Shown here: positions 6,806 through 16,310 of the stretch, piece by piece
How positions within the stretch are numbered: the first letter of the stretch is position 1
Layout of the letters: the number at the start of each line of letters is the position of its first letter
Assembly (NCBI GenBank): GCA_947502265.1
Contig: CANMZB010000018.1
Coordinates: 1 to 64,000, forward strand
Reading direction: 5' to 3'
DNA: 64,000 nucleotides
Source: an uncultured Sulfitobacter sp.
GTDB lineage: Bacteria; Pseudomonadota; Alphaproteobacteria; Rhodobacterales; Rhodobacteraceae
Notes under the pieces: generated by a model
What the model was told of the DNA's origin: nothing
Databases searched by the model: none
Seen by the model: the letters and a program-made list of their open reading frames with translations, nothing else
Translations under genes and position numbers: made by a program

Positions 6806-9319
6806 TCATTTTGCCGTCTTGATGTCGATCGAAAGTTGCTCGATCGAAATATCGCGCCGCGTGGCGCTTTCGTGAACCGCCTCCTGGACGGCTTTGCTGC
6901 TTTTCAACAGCCGCAAGAAGCGTTGTTCGTCAAGAACCAACAGGATCGAGGGCGCAATGGCGCGCACTTCGGTGCGTTGCGGGCGGCGCATCAACAGGCC
7001 CATCTGCCCGAACATCTCGCCCCGTCCCAACCGCCACGTTTGCCCCGCCATCTCAAGTTCAACCGCGCCGGAGGCCACGAAATATACGCTTTTCGCGGCA
7101 TTGTCCCGGCGCAGGATCACTTCACCGATGTTGACATAGCGGGTCACAAGCGATCGCGCCAAGCGGTTCAACACCGCATCGTCCATTTCGGAAAACAGCG
7201 GAAACTGGCGCACAAGTTCGGACTTTTGCACTGTCAGATCAAGGCGCGGCGCGGCCTCGGCGCGGTCGCGCCGCTCACCGATAGTCCGGTTCAGGGCGCT
7301 GTGGACTTCGTCACCGATCAATCCGTCATCCAGCAACGTGTCGTATTCACGTTCTTCCAGACGCAGCGCGGTGCGGCGAATAAACCGGCGCTCCATTTCC
7401 TCGGCATAGCCGGGGTATTGCAACCGCAGCCCTTCGAGCGTTTGTTCGACCGTTTCGATCCGCAGATCCAGCATGGAATGGAGAACCTGCGCAACCCGGC
7501 GCCCGTGGATACGCCTGATGCGGCCATCAATGAAGCTGTGCAAATCGCGCAGGATCAGGCGTTGGGACAACAACAAACCGAACCGCGTTGCCGTGATCCG
7601 CGCCAGAGGGGCCGAAATATGCAACCGGTTGTGCACGAAGATCGCCAGCCGCAACCAGCGACCAAAGCCGAGGCTGCGTTTTGCCGCGTCTTTGTACCCC
7701 CGGCGGCCATTAAATCGCGACGCTTCGATCAGCGCGTCAACGTCCGACAACAGCTGCTCGGACAAGGTGGACGAAATCGTCCGGTCCCGGAACCGCGCAA
7801 GGATCGCGTCCCGCTCGGCGCTGGCAAGGGCGATCAAGCCCAGCGTGACACGGTCACGGTCCAGAATACCCGTCTTGTCATCGGCGGATTTAACGGCCAC
7901 ATCCAGACGCTCGCCAAACCGTTTGGCCTCGGCGCGCACCGTCTCTTTGGTCAGCTCGTAGTTATCGGTCACCGTCGCCAGATCTTCGCGCACGGTTTGC
8001 AGGGCGACCGCGATCACCTGATTGTAAAGCGCGTTATCAAGCGGCGACAATTTGTCGAGACCCAGCCGCCCGATCACCCAACGCAGGGTCGTACCCTGCA
8101 CCAACAGCGTAAACAGGGTGAAACCGGTGGCGAGGATGGCAACCTGCCGTTTGACTTCGGGCGGCACAAGGTAGCTCTCTGTCACAGCCAGCGCCAAAGA
8201 CAGCGTAACAGCGCCGCGCAGACCGCCCCACATGATTGCCACGCGGTAGGGCCGTTCGACCACAGGCGAAAGCCGCAGCCGGGTGAGCAGCGGCAGCAAC
8301 CCGTAAAGGATGAATCCGCGCGCCACGATGGCGGCCACCACCACAACCAAAATCAGCCCCAGATCAACCAGCTGCACCGTTTCCAACATGCGCGGGATAA
8401 GCAGCGCCGCGAGAATAAAAATCAATGCGCCCGCCCAATGGGCCAGCAAATCCCAAACCTCGCTCAGGTTCTTCCACGTGGTTGGCGGCAATCGCCCCGG
8501 TCCGGTCAGCTGCAGGGTCATTGCCGCGATCACCACCGCAATCACACCCGATGCACCAACGCTTTGTTCCGCGATGATATAAGCAAGATAGGGCAGGGCG
8601 ATGGACACCGAGACGACGGCCATTTCATACTGGCTGAACAGGGCCATGATCCAGATCGCGATGCGCGCCGCGATCCACCCGACCACAACACCGCCCGCCA
8701 ACAACACCGGAAACCGCATCAGGGCGCTTTGCACCGAGGGATCGGGCGCGCCCGCCTTGACGTACTCCATGAACAGGGCGGCCAACGCGATGGCCGCCGC
8801 ATCGTTCAGCAGGCTTTCGCCCTCGATGATCCGCGCCAGACGGCGGGGCGCGGAAATGGAGCGGAAGATGCTGACCACCGCCGAAGGATCGGTGGTTGAA
8901 ACAATCGCCCCCACCAACAAGGCCGCCGACAGGGACAGCGTGCTGACATAGGCCAGCGAATATCCGACAACGAAGGTTGCGACAAAAACCGCCACCACGG
9001 CCAGCACCAGTATCGGCACCCAGTCGTCAATCATCCGCCGCAGGTTCAGGCCCAATGTGACCTGAAAGATCAACGTGGGCAAAAACACATACAAAAACAC
9101 GTTCGAGCGGATCGGAAGCGCCAGAATCGCTTCGGCTACGGGATTAAGCGCATCCGTCAGGTCGGTGCGCAGGAAAAATGTCGCGGCGACACCGACAAGA
9201 ATACCAAGGCAGGCAATGATCACCGCATAGGGCAGGCGCAAATAATGCGCCAACGGCTCTGCTGCACCTATCAGAAGAAACAGCGAGGCAATGATTGTGG
9301 TGATCAGAATTATGTCCAT
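6806..9319 (-). CDS. CPA1-family Na+/H+ antiporter with C-terminal cyclic-nucleotide-binding domain
   Basis: 837 aa. Residues 1 to about 410 form the multi-helix Na+/H+ exchanger domain, with STTDPSAVVS and ESLLNDAAAIALAALF carrying the acidic residues of the ion site. Residues about 420-690 are a long, mostly helical cytosolic region. Residues about 700-825 form a cNMP-binding/Crp-like beta-barrel (PLFSEMDDAVLNRLARSL, GEVILRRDNAAKSVYFVASGAVEL, GRGEMFGQMGLLMRRPQRTEVRA). The GEMFGQMGLL block matches the phosphate-binding cassette position, but the usual Arg-Thr/Ser-Ala of a cAMP site is imperfect, so ligand binding is uncertain. The architecture suggests an antiporter gated by a cytosolic ligand. 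Monocistronic, between mgtE and usp. Confidence 0.9.
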   Translation of the reverse strand: MDIILITTIIASLFLLIGAAEPLAHYLRLPYAVIIACLGILVGVAATFFLRTDLTDALNPVAEAILALPIRSNVFLYVFLPTLIFQVTLGLNLRRMIDDWVPILVLAVVAVFVATFVVGYSLAYVSTLSLSAALLVGAIVSTTDPSAVVSIFRSISAPRRLARIIEGESLLNDAAAIALAALFMEYVKAGAPDPSVQSALMRFPVLLAGGVVVGWIAARIAIWIMALFSQYEMAVVSVSIALPYLAYIIAEQSVGASGVIAVVIAAMTLQLTGPGRLPPTTWKNLSEVWDLLAHWAGALIFILAALLIPRMLETVQLVDLGLILVVVVAAIVARGFILYGLLPLLTRLRLSPVVERPYRVAIMWGGLRGAVTLSLALAVTESYLVPPEVKRQVAILATGFTLFTLLVQGTTLRWVIGRLGLDKLSPLDNALYNQVIAVALQTVREDLATVTDNYELTKETVRAEAKRFGERLDVAVKSADDKTGILDRDRVTLGLIALASAERDAILARFRDRTISSTLSEQLLSDVDALIEASRFNGRRGYKDAAKRSLGFGRWLRLAIFVHNRLHISAPLARITATRFGLLLSQRLILRDLHSFIDGRIRRIHGRRVAQVLHSMLDLRIETVEQTLEGLRLQYPGYAEEMERRFIRRTALRLEEREYDTLLDDGLIGDEVHSALNRTIGERRDRAEAAPRLDLTVQKSELVRQFPLFSEMDDAVLNRLARSLVTRYVNIGEVILRRDNAAKSVYFVASGAVELEMAGQTWRLGRGEMFGQMGLLMRRPQRTEVRAIAPSILLVLDEQRFLRLLKSSKAVQEAVHESATRRDISIEQLSIDIKTAK

Positions 9320-9392
9320 GAATTCCAGATACCAGAACCATCGCGGCGGGAAAGATCAAATAAGGCACGCGGCACAGGGGTCTGCATGCCGC

Positions 9393-10256
9393 TCACGAAA
9401 TCAAACGGGGCGGGATCGACAGCACGTCCCGATCCGCGCGGCGCAGGACTTCTTCGCCGACGCTGCCCAGAAATGTCTTGCTTAGGCCAACACGTCCCTG
9501 ACTGGACACCACAATCAGATCCGCCATGATCTGGCTGGCCGTCTCAAGTATCGCGGCAGAGATGCCGGTATCGTGGTGATGCGCAATCCTGTGATAGTCA
9601 GGCGATGGCAGGGTCGTGGAAAACTCGGCCAGCGCCTGATTTGCTTCGACGTGCAGCTCTCCGAGATAGCGGTCGATCTGTTGCTTGTTCAGCGCGCTGC
9701 GCATCGTCAGATGCTGCGCCGTTGCGTCAAAAATATGCAAAAGCGTGCAGTTGCGGGGCGCGGCCATCCCCATCTGCGCAAAGTGCCCGATTGCCTTGCG
9801 CGAGGTATCGGAAAGGTCGGTAGCCAGCACGACACTGGTGTACGCGCGTTCGGGCGAAGCGTTAACCATCAGCACAGGGCAGTTTGCACGGCGGATCACC
9901 CGCTGCGCAGTGGTGCCGACAAACACATCGCGCAGCAGACGGCGCCGGTGTGCGCCCAGCACCAGAAGATCGGGGTTGATGGCAAGCGCGGCATTGCCAA
10001 GCCCCTCGAACGGATCACCCAACACCACTTGGGTTGTGCAGGTTAGCCCGTGGGCCTTGTTCAGCGTCTGCGCTTCTTCGTCCAGCAACTGCTGCGAAAG
10101 CGCAGTTTCGCTGTCAATGATCCGCTGCTTTAGATCGTCATCAACCACATGCACCAGATGCAACCGGGCGCCCGACTGCACAGCAATCAAAGCGGCGCGG
10201 GCCAATGCGTGATCGGAGCGTTCGGAAAAGTCCGTAGCAACAAGTATCGTTTTCAT
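9393..10256 (-). CDS. Tandem universal stress protein (two UspA domains)
   Basis: 287 aa with two consecutive UspA folds. First domain about 1-140 (MKTILVATDFSERSDHALARAA; ATP-loop-like GAHRRRLLRDVFVGTTAQRVIRRANCPVLMV), second about 145-287 (SVVLATDLSDTSRKAIGHF; VVSSQGRVGLSKTFLGSVGEEVLRRADRDVL). The G-x2-G-x9-G(S/T) nucleotide loops are recognisable in both. Cytosolic, stress-linked; neighbours are ion transporters and membrane-lipid genes, which fits an envelope or osmotic-stress setting. Own promoter predicted directly upstream. Confidence 0.9.
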   Translation of the reverse strand: MKTILVATDFSERSDHALARAALIAVQSGARLHLVHVVDDDLKQRIIDSETALSQQLLDEEAQTLNKAHGLTCTTQVVLGDPFEGLGNAALAINPDLLVLGAHRRRLLRDVFVGTTAQRVIRRANCPVLMVNASPERAYTSVVLATDLSDTSRKAIGHFAQMGMAAPRNCTLLHIFDATAQHLTMRSALNKQQIDRYLGELHVEANQALAEFSTTLPSPDYHRIAHHHDTGISAAILETASQIMADLIVVSSQGRVGLSKTFLGSVGEEVLRRADRDVLSIPPRLIS

Positions 10257-10302
10257 CCCGGTTCTCCCAACGTCAAGTGAACTGTAACCTCTATAGACGC
10301 GT

Positions 10303-10337
10303 GTTCCGAATATAGACCAGATCGCAATCCGCGCAAA
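10303..10337 (-). promoter_or_regulatory. Predicted promoter of the universal stress gene
   Basis: On the minus strand TTGCGC (10337-10332), a 16-base spacer and TATATT (10315-10310), giving a leader of about 45 bases to the ATG at 10256. Pattern match only. Confidence 0.4.
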
Positions 10338-10439
10338 ACGATCAAGCTCCCGTTATGCTGGATGATTACGGCTTTGTTTACAATATCCGCGCCGGATGTG
10401 CCTTTTGTTGTCATAATGTGGATTATGTTATGGATGAGC

Positions 10440-10471
10440 AAGCCCCACCCGCGCCCCGTCGGGGCGGGCTT
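10440..10471 (-). terminator. GC-rich terminator after cardiolipin synthase
   Basis: Outer arms AAGCCC / GGGCTT and inner GCCCC-GAC-GGGGC with an asymmetric bulge, overlapping the TAA stop of the cls gene (10470-10472). No clear T-tract; likely a weak or bidirectional terminator. Confidence 0.45.
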
Positions 10472-11900
10472 ACAAAACCGGTCCGATTGTCGCGATCACG
10501 TTGTTCCAGATGATACGGTGGAACGGCCATTTTGCGACATCATCAAGCGTGACCGTATCGGAGCGCGCAATGTAATCTTCCTGCCGCGTGCGGATATCAC
10601 CGGTCAGGGCGACATCGTGCAACAGGATGTTGTTTTCATAGTTCAGATCAAAACTGCGCAGATCAAGGTTGGACGAACCGATCATGCTGATCCGCCCGTC
10701 GATGGTCAGGGTTTTAGCGTGCAGCAATCCTTCGGTGAATTCATGGATCACACATCCCGCCTCAAGCAACTTGCGATAATAGCTGCGGCTGGCGGCGGCA
10801 ACGACCCAGCTGTCGTTCACCTTTGGAAAAATCAGCGCAACCGCGAGGCCCCGGTGCGCGGCGGCGCACAGCGCATCAAGAACGTTGGCATCAGGGACAA
10901 AATAGGGCGTCGAGAGGGTGATATGACTGCGCGCGCTTCCTATGGCGGCGGCGAACAATTGCGGCGTGGCACCGTTGCGCTCGGTCGGGCCATCGCCCAT
11001 GGCCTGTGCCGGAAATCCACCCTGAAACGGGGCCGCCGGCACCGCCAGCGGATCAAGTTTTTCACCCGTGGCGCGCATCCAGTCGCTTGAGAACAACAGC
11101 TGGTTCTGTGCCACCACCGGTCCCTGAAACCGCACCATAATATCGACCCACGGCGCATATCTGGCTTTGATACGAAATTCGGGGTCCGCAGAATTGCGGC
11201 TGCCACAATAGGTGATTTTCCCGTCGATCACGGTAATCTTGCGGTGGTTTCGCAAATCAATGCGGCTGGTCAGCAAGGTGCGAAAAGGGTTTTTAAACGG
11301 CAATGCCACAGCCATATGCACACCCGCCTCGCGCATCTGCTGCCACAACGCCGATCTGATCAGCCGGCGCGACCCCATGCCATCGGCCATCGCGCGGCAG
11401 ATTACACCGCGTTTTGCCGCCCGCATAAGCGCCTGCGCCACGTCTGTACCTGTCTCGTCGTCGAGCCAGATATAATACAGCACATTCACATAGTCCGTCG
11501 CCGCGTCGATATCCGCAATCATCCGCGTGCGCGTGGTCTGTGCATCGGCCATCAACTCGGCCGTGTTGCCCGCCACCGGATAGAACCCGTTTATGGATCC
11601 GGCATATTGAAACACCGGTTGATACAGCGGGTCAATCAACCGCTCCACATCACGCACGTCCCCCATCAGCGGGGCCGCGTCCTTGTGAATGTGATCAAAT
11701 ATCGCGGTTTGCTCGGCCTTGGCTTTTCTGCCGATGACGGTTTCTCCGAACAGAAAATACACCGCCGTACCGGCAAACGGCAGAACCATCAGCACCACAA
11801 ACCACGCCAGCCGCGCAGGCGGCGACAGGTTGTCGCGCAACAGGATACGCAACGTGATGGCGATCACCACCAGCGTATGCAGAGCCACAAAGACGTTCAT
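10470..11900 (-). CDS. cls: Cardiolipin synthase (phospholipase D family)
   Basis: Condenses phosphatidylglycerol to cardiolipin at the inner membrane. 476 aa. Two N-terminal membrane segments (PLDc_N, about residues 1-60), then two catalytic HKD motifs: RNHRKITVIDGKITYCGSRNSADPEF and LHAKTLTIDGRISMIGSSNLDLRSFDLNYE. Length and layout are those of bacterial ClsA-type enzymes. Third gene of a minus-strand operon: its ATG overlaps the stop of the upstream EEP gene by four bases. A second, different PLD protein heads the same operon. Confidence 0.9.
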   Translation of the reverse strand: MNVFVALHTLVVIAITLRILLRDNLSPPARLAWFVVLMVLPFAGTAVYFLFGETVIGRKAKAEQTAIFDHIHKDAAPLMGDVRDVERLIDPLYQPVFQYAGSINGFYPVAGNTAELMADAQTTRTRMIADIDAATDYVNVLYYIWLDDETGTDVAQALMRAAKRGVICRAMADGMGSRRLIRSALWQQMREAGVHMAVALPFKNPFRTLLTSRIDLRNHRKITVIDGKITYCGSRNSADPEFRIKARYAPWVDIMVRFQGPVVAQNQLLFSSDWMRATGEKLDPLAVPAAPFQGGFPAQAMGDGPTERNGATPQLFAAAIGSARSHITLSTPYFVPDANVLDALCAAAHRGLAVALIFPKVNDSWVVAAASRSYYRKLLEAGCVIHEFTEGLLHAKTLTIDGRISMIGSSNLDLRSFDLNYENNILLHDVALTGDIRTRQEDYIARSDTVTLDDVAKWPFHRIIWNNVIATIGPVL

Positions 11901-12595
11901 GCGGGATCTTTCGGAAGTTCCAGATCAATCACAATGGGCAAATGATCCGATGCCCGTTTGGCCAGCGGCGTGTTGTGGACCCATGCCGAGGCATAGTTGA
12001 CGTTTCCCTTAAGCGCAAAGCGGTCCAAGGCGGCGACAGGGCGCGCGGCGTGAAAACTGTTGCCCGGCTGGATCACGGTAAACCGGTCGCCCAAGGCATC
12101 GTCGATCCCTTCATCGCGCCGCCACGCGTTGAAATCTCCGGCGATCAGAACCGGGTGCGTGACCGTCTCCAGATAGCGGCTCAGCGCGCGAAGCTGTGCC
12201 ACGCGGCTGCCACGGGTCAGGCCCAGATGCACGCCAACCACTTCGAGTTGCGGTTGCAACAAAAGCATCGACACCGCCCCGCGCGGTTCAAGCGTGGGCA
12301 GAACGATGCGCTGTGCGCTTTCAAAGCTCACAGCATTTTCACGGTAAAGCACCGCATTCCCGTGCCAGCCATGGCTGAGCGGGCGCACCGACAGATCGGC
12401 AATCCGGTAGCCCAGACGCGCAAACATATCCTGCTGGGGCAAAACGCCCGCGCGCGCGCCGATGCGTTTGTCCGACTCTTGCAGAACCACCACATCCGCG
12501 TTGATTTCGCCCAGAACGCGCAAAATCCGGTCGGCGTCGCGGCGCCAGTCCAGCCCCACCGCCTTGCGCATATTATAGCTGGCAACCCGCATCAA
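11897..12595 (-). CDS. Endonuclease/exonuclease/phosphatase (EEP) family protein
   Basis: 232 aa, Mg2+-dependent phosphodiesterase fold (DNase I / exonuclease III / sphingomyelinase superfamily). Seen: N-terminal RVASYNMRKAVG (Asn of the active site), VVLQESDKR (metal Glu), IAGDFNAWR (Asp-x-Asn) and C-terminal SDHLPIVIDL (Asp-His pair). No signal peptide is evident. Position between two PLD-family genes with a 4-base overlap to cls suggests a phospholipid or polyol-phosphate ester as substrate, though the sequence alone does not separate this from a nuclease. Confidence 0.85.
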   Translation of the reverse strand: MMRVASYNMRKAVGLDWRRDADRILRVLGEINADVVVLQESDKRIGARAGVLPQQDMFARLGYRIADLSVRPLSHGWHGNAVLYRENAVSFESAQRIVLPTLEPRGAVSMLLLQPQLEVVGVHLGLTRGSRVAQLRALSRYLETVTHPVLIAGDFNAWRRDEGIDDALGDRFTVIQPGNSFHAARPVAALDRFALKGNVNYASAWVHNTPLAKRASDHLPIVIDLELPKDPA

Positions 12596-12611
12596 AAAAC
12601 CTCCGCCCCGA

Positions 12612-14126
12612 TCACAGCAACCATTCCACCGGCAGCCAGCCGATTATGGTCAATGCAACGCGTTTAAAAAACCCCGTCCCCGGTTCGTGAGCAGTGCTTT
12701 CACTGCCATCACGCCACGTCAGATCGCCATCCGTCAACGTGACCTGCCATGCAAGACCGTCCAGTTTGTTGTCAAACGCACTGTGCATCCGGGTTGCCAT
12801 AGCCTTGCTATCTATCAGCAATCCCATCTCGGTGTTCAAGGTGGTTGATCGCGGATCAAAGTTGAACGAGCCGATAAAGATGCGCTGCCCGTCCACGGCA
12901 AATGTTTTCGCGTGCAGGCTGGCCCCCGACGAGCCGAAAGGCCCGACCTTGTCGCGCGGGGTGACGACCGATGCCTGTTGCTTCAGCTCGAACAGCTCAA
13001 CGTCTGCTTTCAACAGGTTGCGGCGGCGTTTGGCGTAACCCGCATGCACCGGCAACACATCCGTGGCCTCCAGCGAGTTGGTCAACATGCGCACCTGCAC
13101 GCCGCGCCTTTGCAGCACCGAAAACGCGGACACCCCCGTCGCCGTCGGCACGAAATAGGGCGATATGCCGTCAAACCGTGTTTCAATCCGGCCAAATGCC
13201 TGTACCAGCCGGGTGGCAAGCAGGTCTTCGCGCGCCACCGCGCCCAACCCCTTGACCGGATCATCGCTGACAAGCACCACGTCCGTCCACTCCAGATCAA
13301 GCGTACCGGCGCGCAGATCGTTGACCAGAGCGGATGCTGTAACCTCCTTGCGATAGGTGCTTAGTTGCGGATCATCGCCAAACCGCGCCATACGCGCGGC
13401 AATCGGATCGCTCTTTGGGGCGTCGCCCACAAACGGCCCTGCGGGGTGCACCGCCTGCGCCGCCCAGTAGCGGTCAAAATCACTGGCAACCTGCGGCACG
13501 ACATCGCCCACTGCCAGTACATCCAGATCAACAAAAAGCGCCTTCGGGCCGGTATCGAAATATTCATCCCCGATGTTGCGCCCGCCAAGGATCGTTGCCG
13601 CCCCGTCCACGATAAAGGATTTGTTGTGCATCCGCCGGTTCAGGCGAAAGAAATCAAAGCCATAGGAAAGCATCTTGAAACGGCGCAGGTTGAACGGATT
13701 GTACAGACGCACGTTGACGTTTTCATGTGTATCCAGCCCCGCCGTGCCGTTGTCATCAATCAACAGACGCACGCGCACCCCGCGCTCCGCCGCGCGCCAC
13801 AATGCATCCAGCAGCAGCGTTCCGGTCATATCCCCGCGCCAGATGTAGTATTGCGCATCAATCGACGACTGCGCCGCATCGGCCAGCATCATCCGCGCCG
13901 CAAACGCATCCGCGCCGCGCCCCAAGGGGGCCACACCGGTTTTACCCGGATGGTCCGCCCATTGCGCCATCACCGACGTTACCAAAGGCGCATCCGCAGG
14001 CGGTGCCAGCGCCACGCTGTCTGTCCTGTCGTCCACCTTGGGCAAGGCAAAGACAAACCGCGCGATCACGATGATCACAAGCGCCACTGCAACAAGAACC
14101 GCGAGTGCTTTGAAGAAAAGGCGCAT
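12612..14126 (-). CDS. Phospholipase D-like membrane protein, ClsC/YmdC-like
   Basis: 504 aa, one N-terminal membrane anchor (residues about 5-28: ALAVLVAVALVIIVIARFVFAL), then two HKD motifs, MHNKSFIVDGAATILGGRNIGDEYFD and LHAKTFAVDGQRIFIGSFNFDPRSTTLNTE. The overall pattern (long spacing, DIDAQYYIWRGD-like start of the first domain) is that of the YmdC/ClsC branch, which makes cardiolipin or acts on other phosphatidyl donors. Sixteen bases separate it from the downstream EEP gene, so the three form one operon. Confidence 0.87.
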   Translation of the reverse strand: MRLFFKALAVLVAVALVIIVIARFVFALPKVDDRTDSVALAPPADAPLVTSVMAQWADHPGKTGVAPLGRGADAFAARMMLADAAQSSIDAQYYIWRGDMTGTLLLDALWRAAERGVRVRLLIDDNGTAGLDTHENVNVRLYNPFNLRRFKMLSYGFDFFRLNRRMHNKSFIVDGAATILGGRNIGDEYFDTGPKALFVDLDVLAVGDVVPQVASDFDRYWAAQAVHPAGPFVGDAPKSDPIAARMARFGDDPQLSTYRKEVTASALVNDLRAGTLDLEWTDVVLVSDDPVKGLGAVAREDLLATRLVQAFGRIETRFDGISPYFVPTATGVSAFSVLQRRGVQVRMLTNSLEATDVLPVHAGYAKRRRNLLKADVELFELKQQASVVTPRDKVGPFGSSGASLHAKTFAVDGQRIFIGSFNFDPRSTTLNTEMGLLIDSKAMATRMHSAFDNKLDGLAWQVTLTDGDLTWRDGSESTAHEPGTGFFKRVALTIIGWLPVEWLL

Positions 14127-14138
14127 CCGTATGGTCCT

Positions 14139-14279
14139 TTATGTTGGTGTCGCGTCGGCCGGGTGCGCGGCGTCGCTGCCGTGCCAGTTCGTGAGCAAAT
14201 CCAGCAATGCTGCAATATAGGCAACCGTGAACGCGCCTGCCAGTGTCAGTATGATCCGCGTGAACGTGGCAAAGTGCGT
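14139..14279 (-). other. Startless small hydrophobic open frame, possible gene remnant
   Basis: A 46-codon open frame ending with TAA 12 bases before the PLD gene. Its translation contains a plausible membrane helix (TRIILTLAGAFTVAYIAALLDLL) and a polar tail (NWHGSDAAHPADATPT), compositionally more protein-like than the opposite strand. No ATG, GTG or usable ribosome site lies in frame after the TGA at 14280-14282. Could be a decayed small membrane protein or chance. Confidence 0.25.
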
Positions 14280-14308
14280 TCAAGGGCGTTGATACGTCAT
14301 GATTGCAA

Positions 14309-15055
14309 CTAGAATAAGTGACCCATTGCAAAGGCAAACAGAAAACCGGCCGCGGCAATCGGACCCGACAGCGCGTGCATTTCGTCAAATGCCTCGGGGA
14401 TCATCGTGTCGATCAACATAACGAAAATCGCGCCCGCCGCACAGGCAATCGCCGCCGCGATATAGACGGTGGGCAGCCCACCGATCACCACATAACCCAA
14501 AAAGGCCGACAGCCCACACGCCAGCGCAATGCCCGCCCAGATGCCAAAGACATACCGCGCGGATTTGCCTGCGGCCTGCATACCCATGGCGCTTGATAAC
14601 CCCTCCGGCACGTTCGAGATAAAGACCGCGAGAACCGTCACCATCGCAACGCCTTCGCCCTCCAGCAAGGAAATGCCGATCGCGGCGGATTCAGGCACCC
14701 CGTCAAGAAGCGATCCGACCGCGATGGCCAGCGATGCCCCGACCGTGCCAACCGTCCGGTTGGAGACCTTGCGCTCCTGCGCGCCTGCATTCGCCAGCGC
14801 CGCATTCGCCAGCGCGTACACACCGCCCCCCAGAACAAAGCCCGTGATCGCGGCAAGAACACCACCCGTCGCCACCGCTTCTTCCATCAGATTGAACGAC
14901 AACGCCGAGATCAGAACCCCGATCCCGAAGGCCATCACCGATCCGCTGAGCATACGGGGCAGGTGCACAAAATAACCGATGAGCGCCCCGATCAGAAGCG
15001 CGCCACCGGCCACCAGCCCCCAAAGGGCCGCTTGAAGAGGCAGGGCAATGCCCAT
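14309..15055 (-). CDS. ZIP-family divalent metal transporter
   Basis: 248 aa inner-membrane protein with about eight hydrophobic helices. The ZIP core is visible in helices IV and V: SLLDGVPESAAIGISLLEGEG and VFISNVPEGLSSAMGM, where the NVPEG motif supplies metal ligands; the first motif has Asp instead of the common His (HNxxDG). Substrate probably Zn2+ or another divalent metal. Start chosen at 15055, where ATG overlaps the TGA stop of the upstream EamA gene (TGATG); a longer frame runs into that gene and is not credible. Confidence 0.82.
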   Translation of the reverse strand: MGIALPLQAALWGLVAGGALLIGALIGYFVHLPRMLSGSVMAFGIGVLISALSFNLMEEAVATGGVLAAITGFVLGGGVYALANAALANAGAQERKVSNRTVGTVGASLAIAVGSLLDGVPESAAIGISLLEGEGVAMVTVLAVFISNVPEGLSSAMGMQAAGKSARYVFGIWAGIALACGLSAFLGYVVIGGLPTVYIAAAIACAAGAIFVMLIDTMIPEAFDEMHALSGPIAAAGFLFAFAMGHLF

Positions 15056-16017
15056 CAATGTCCGCCGCGTTTGCGACGCGGCGCAGAGGTATCTGTCTGC
15101 CGCTCGCGTTGGAAGATATAGATGCCGGAGCCAAGGATGATCGCAACCCCCACCCACGTCAGCGGGTCGGGGAAATCACCGAACACCAGAAAGCCCATCG
15201 CGGTGGCCGTCACGATTTCCAGATACTGAAACGGCGCCAGCACTGTCGCATCGGCACTGCGATACGCCTCGCCGATCAACATGAAACTGGTCGCGGCAAC
15301 GGCACCGGCGCAGGCGATCAACCCCCAGGTGCCGAAATCGGTCATCTGCACGGTCAACCCCTGTACGCCCGTCGCGCACAGAACCAGCGACAGCGCAATC
15401 AGGATCAACGCGGCATAGATCGTGGTGCCACACTGCATCGTCAGGGTGGAGCGCGTCAGGGATGCCTTTTTCAACAAGATCATGTTCAAAGCATAGGCAA
15501 TTGCAGAGACCAAAGGCAACGCTGTCGTCCAGCCATAGGTGGCAAAACCGGGGCGGATCACGATCATCGCACCAATCAACCCCACGCCCACGGCAATCAA
15601 CCGGCGCGGCCCCGCACGTTCGCCCAACAGCAAACCCGCCAGCACCGTCAGGATCAACGGTTCAACAAAGAAAATCGCAATCGCGGTCGCAATCGGCATG
15701 ACCGAAAACGAGGCAATCAGACAGGTGAGCGAGATCACCACCAATAGTCCCGACACCGCGACAACCGGCGAAAACATCGCGCCGCGCAACCGGTGGCGCA
15801 TGATGTAGGCCGCAGGCAGCAGGAACATCGCCTGCGCCACCATCCGCCACATCGTAACGCCAACAGGGTTCAGCGCTCCGGTCAGCAGTTTTGCAAATGT
15901 ATCGCCCACCGGCAGCAACAGCATTGCCACGATCATAAAAACCATGCCGGAATTCGGTTTGGCCATCGCGGGCAGGTTGACGGGAGCCAAAGGCTGCACG
16001 TTCATCATCAAAGACAC
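15055..16017 (-). CDS. EamA/DMT-superfamily transporter
   Basis: 320 aa with ten predicted membrane helices in two EamA repeats (about 20-150 and 165-300). Typical features include PVGDTFAKLLTGALNPVGVTMWRM in the first repeat, FVEPLILTVLAGLLLGERAGPRRLIAVGVGLIGAMIVIRPG at the end of the first and FQYLEIVTATAMGFLVFGDFPDPLTWVGVAIILGSGIYI in the second. Probably exports or imports an amino acid, nucleoside or other small metabolite; DMT substrates cannot be read from sequence. First gene of a two-gene unit with the ZIP gene. Confidence 0.85.
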   Translation of the reverse strand: MSLMMNVQPLAPVNLPAMAKPNSGMVFMIVAMLLLPVGDTFAKLLTGALNPVGVTMWRMVAQAMFLLPAAYIMRHRLRGAMFSPVVAVSGLLVVISLTCLIASFSVMPIATAIAIFFVEPLILTVLAGLLLGERAGPRRLIAVGVGLIGAMIVIRPGFATYGWTTALPLVSAIAYALNMILLKKASLTRSTLTMQCGTTIYAALILIALSLVLCATGVQGLTVQMTDFGTWGLIACAGAVAATSFMLIGEAYRSADATVLAPFQYLEIVTATAMGFLVFGDFPDPLTWVGVAIILGSGIYIFQRERQTDTSAPRRKRGGH

Positions 16018-16310
16018 CTCATCACATCAGGACCGCAGCCAAAGGTGCGGTCAGAATCCGGGCGTTCAGGACACTAAGGGTTGGAACAGGCCACCACTGC
16101 CGACGCCATCGTCAGGTCTTGCCTTGCTTGCCATCTATCCCCCCCCACCTGCACCGGTCAATCACACCAGACGCATGTCAGACATGCACAGGGCGCATAC
16201 CTCCCTTGACGATGCCACAGGGCAGCAACATATCGCGGATAAGATGTGCCAACGATGACGTCGCCCCGACCTGCGGCGCGGACCGTTGAGGAATGAGTTA
16301 AGGAAATGAA

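Noticed and set aside
6785..8899. Long plus-strand open frame (about 700 codons) opposite the antiporter gene
   Set aside because: Arg/Gln/His-rich, low-complexity translation with no family motif; a mirror of the GC-rich codon use of the real minus-strand gene. The same applies to the long open frames opposite 1888-2925, 28424-29614, 39000-40222 and 57822-59105.
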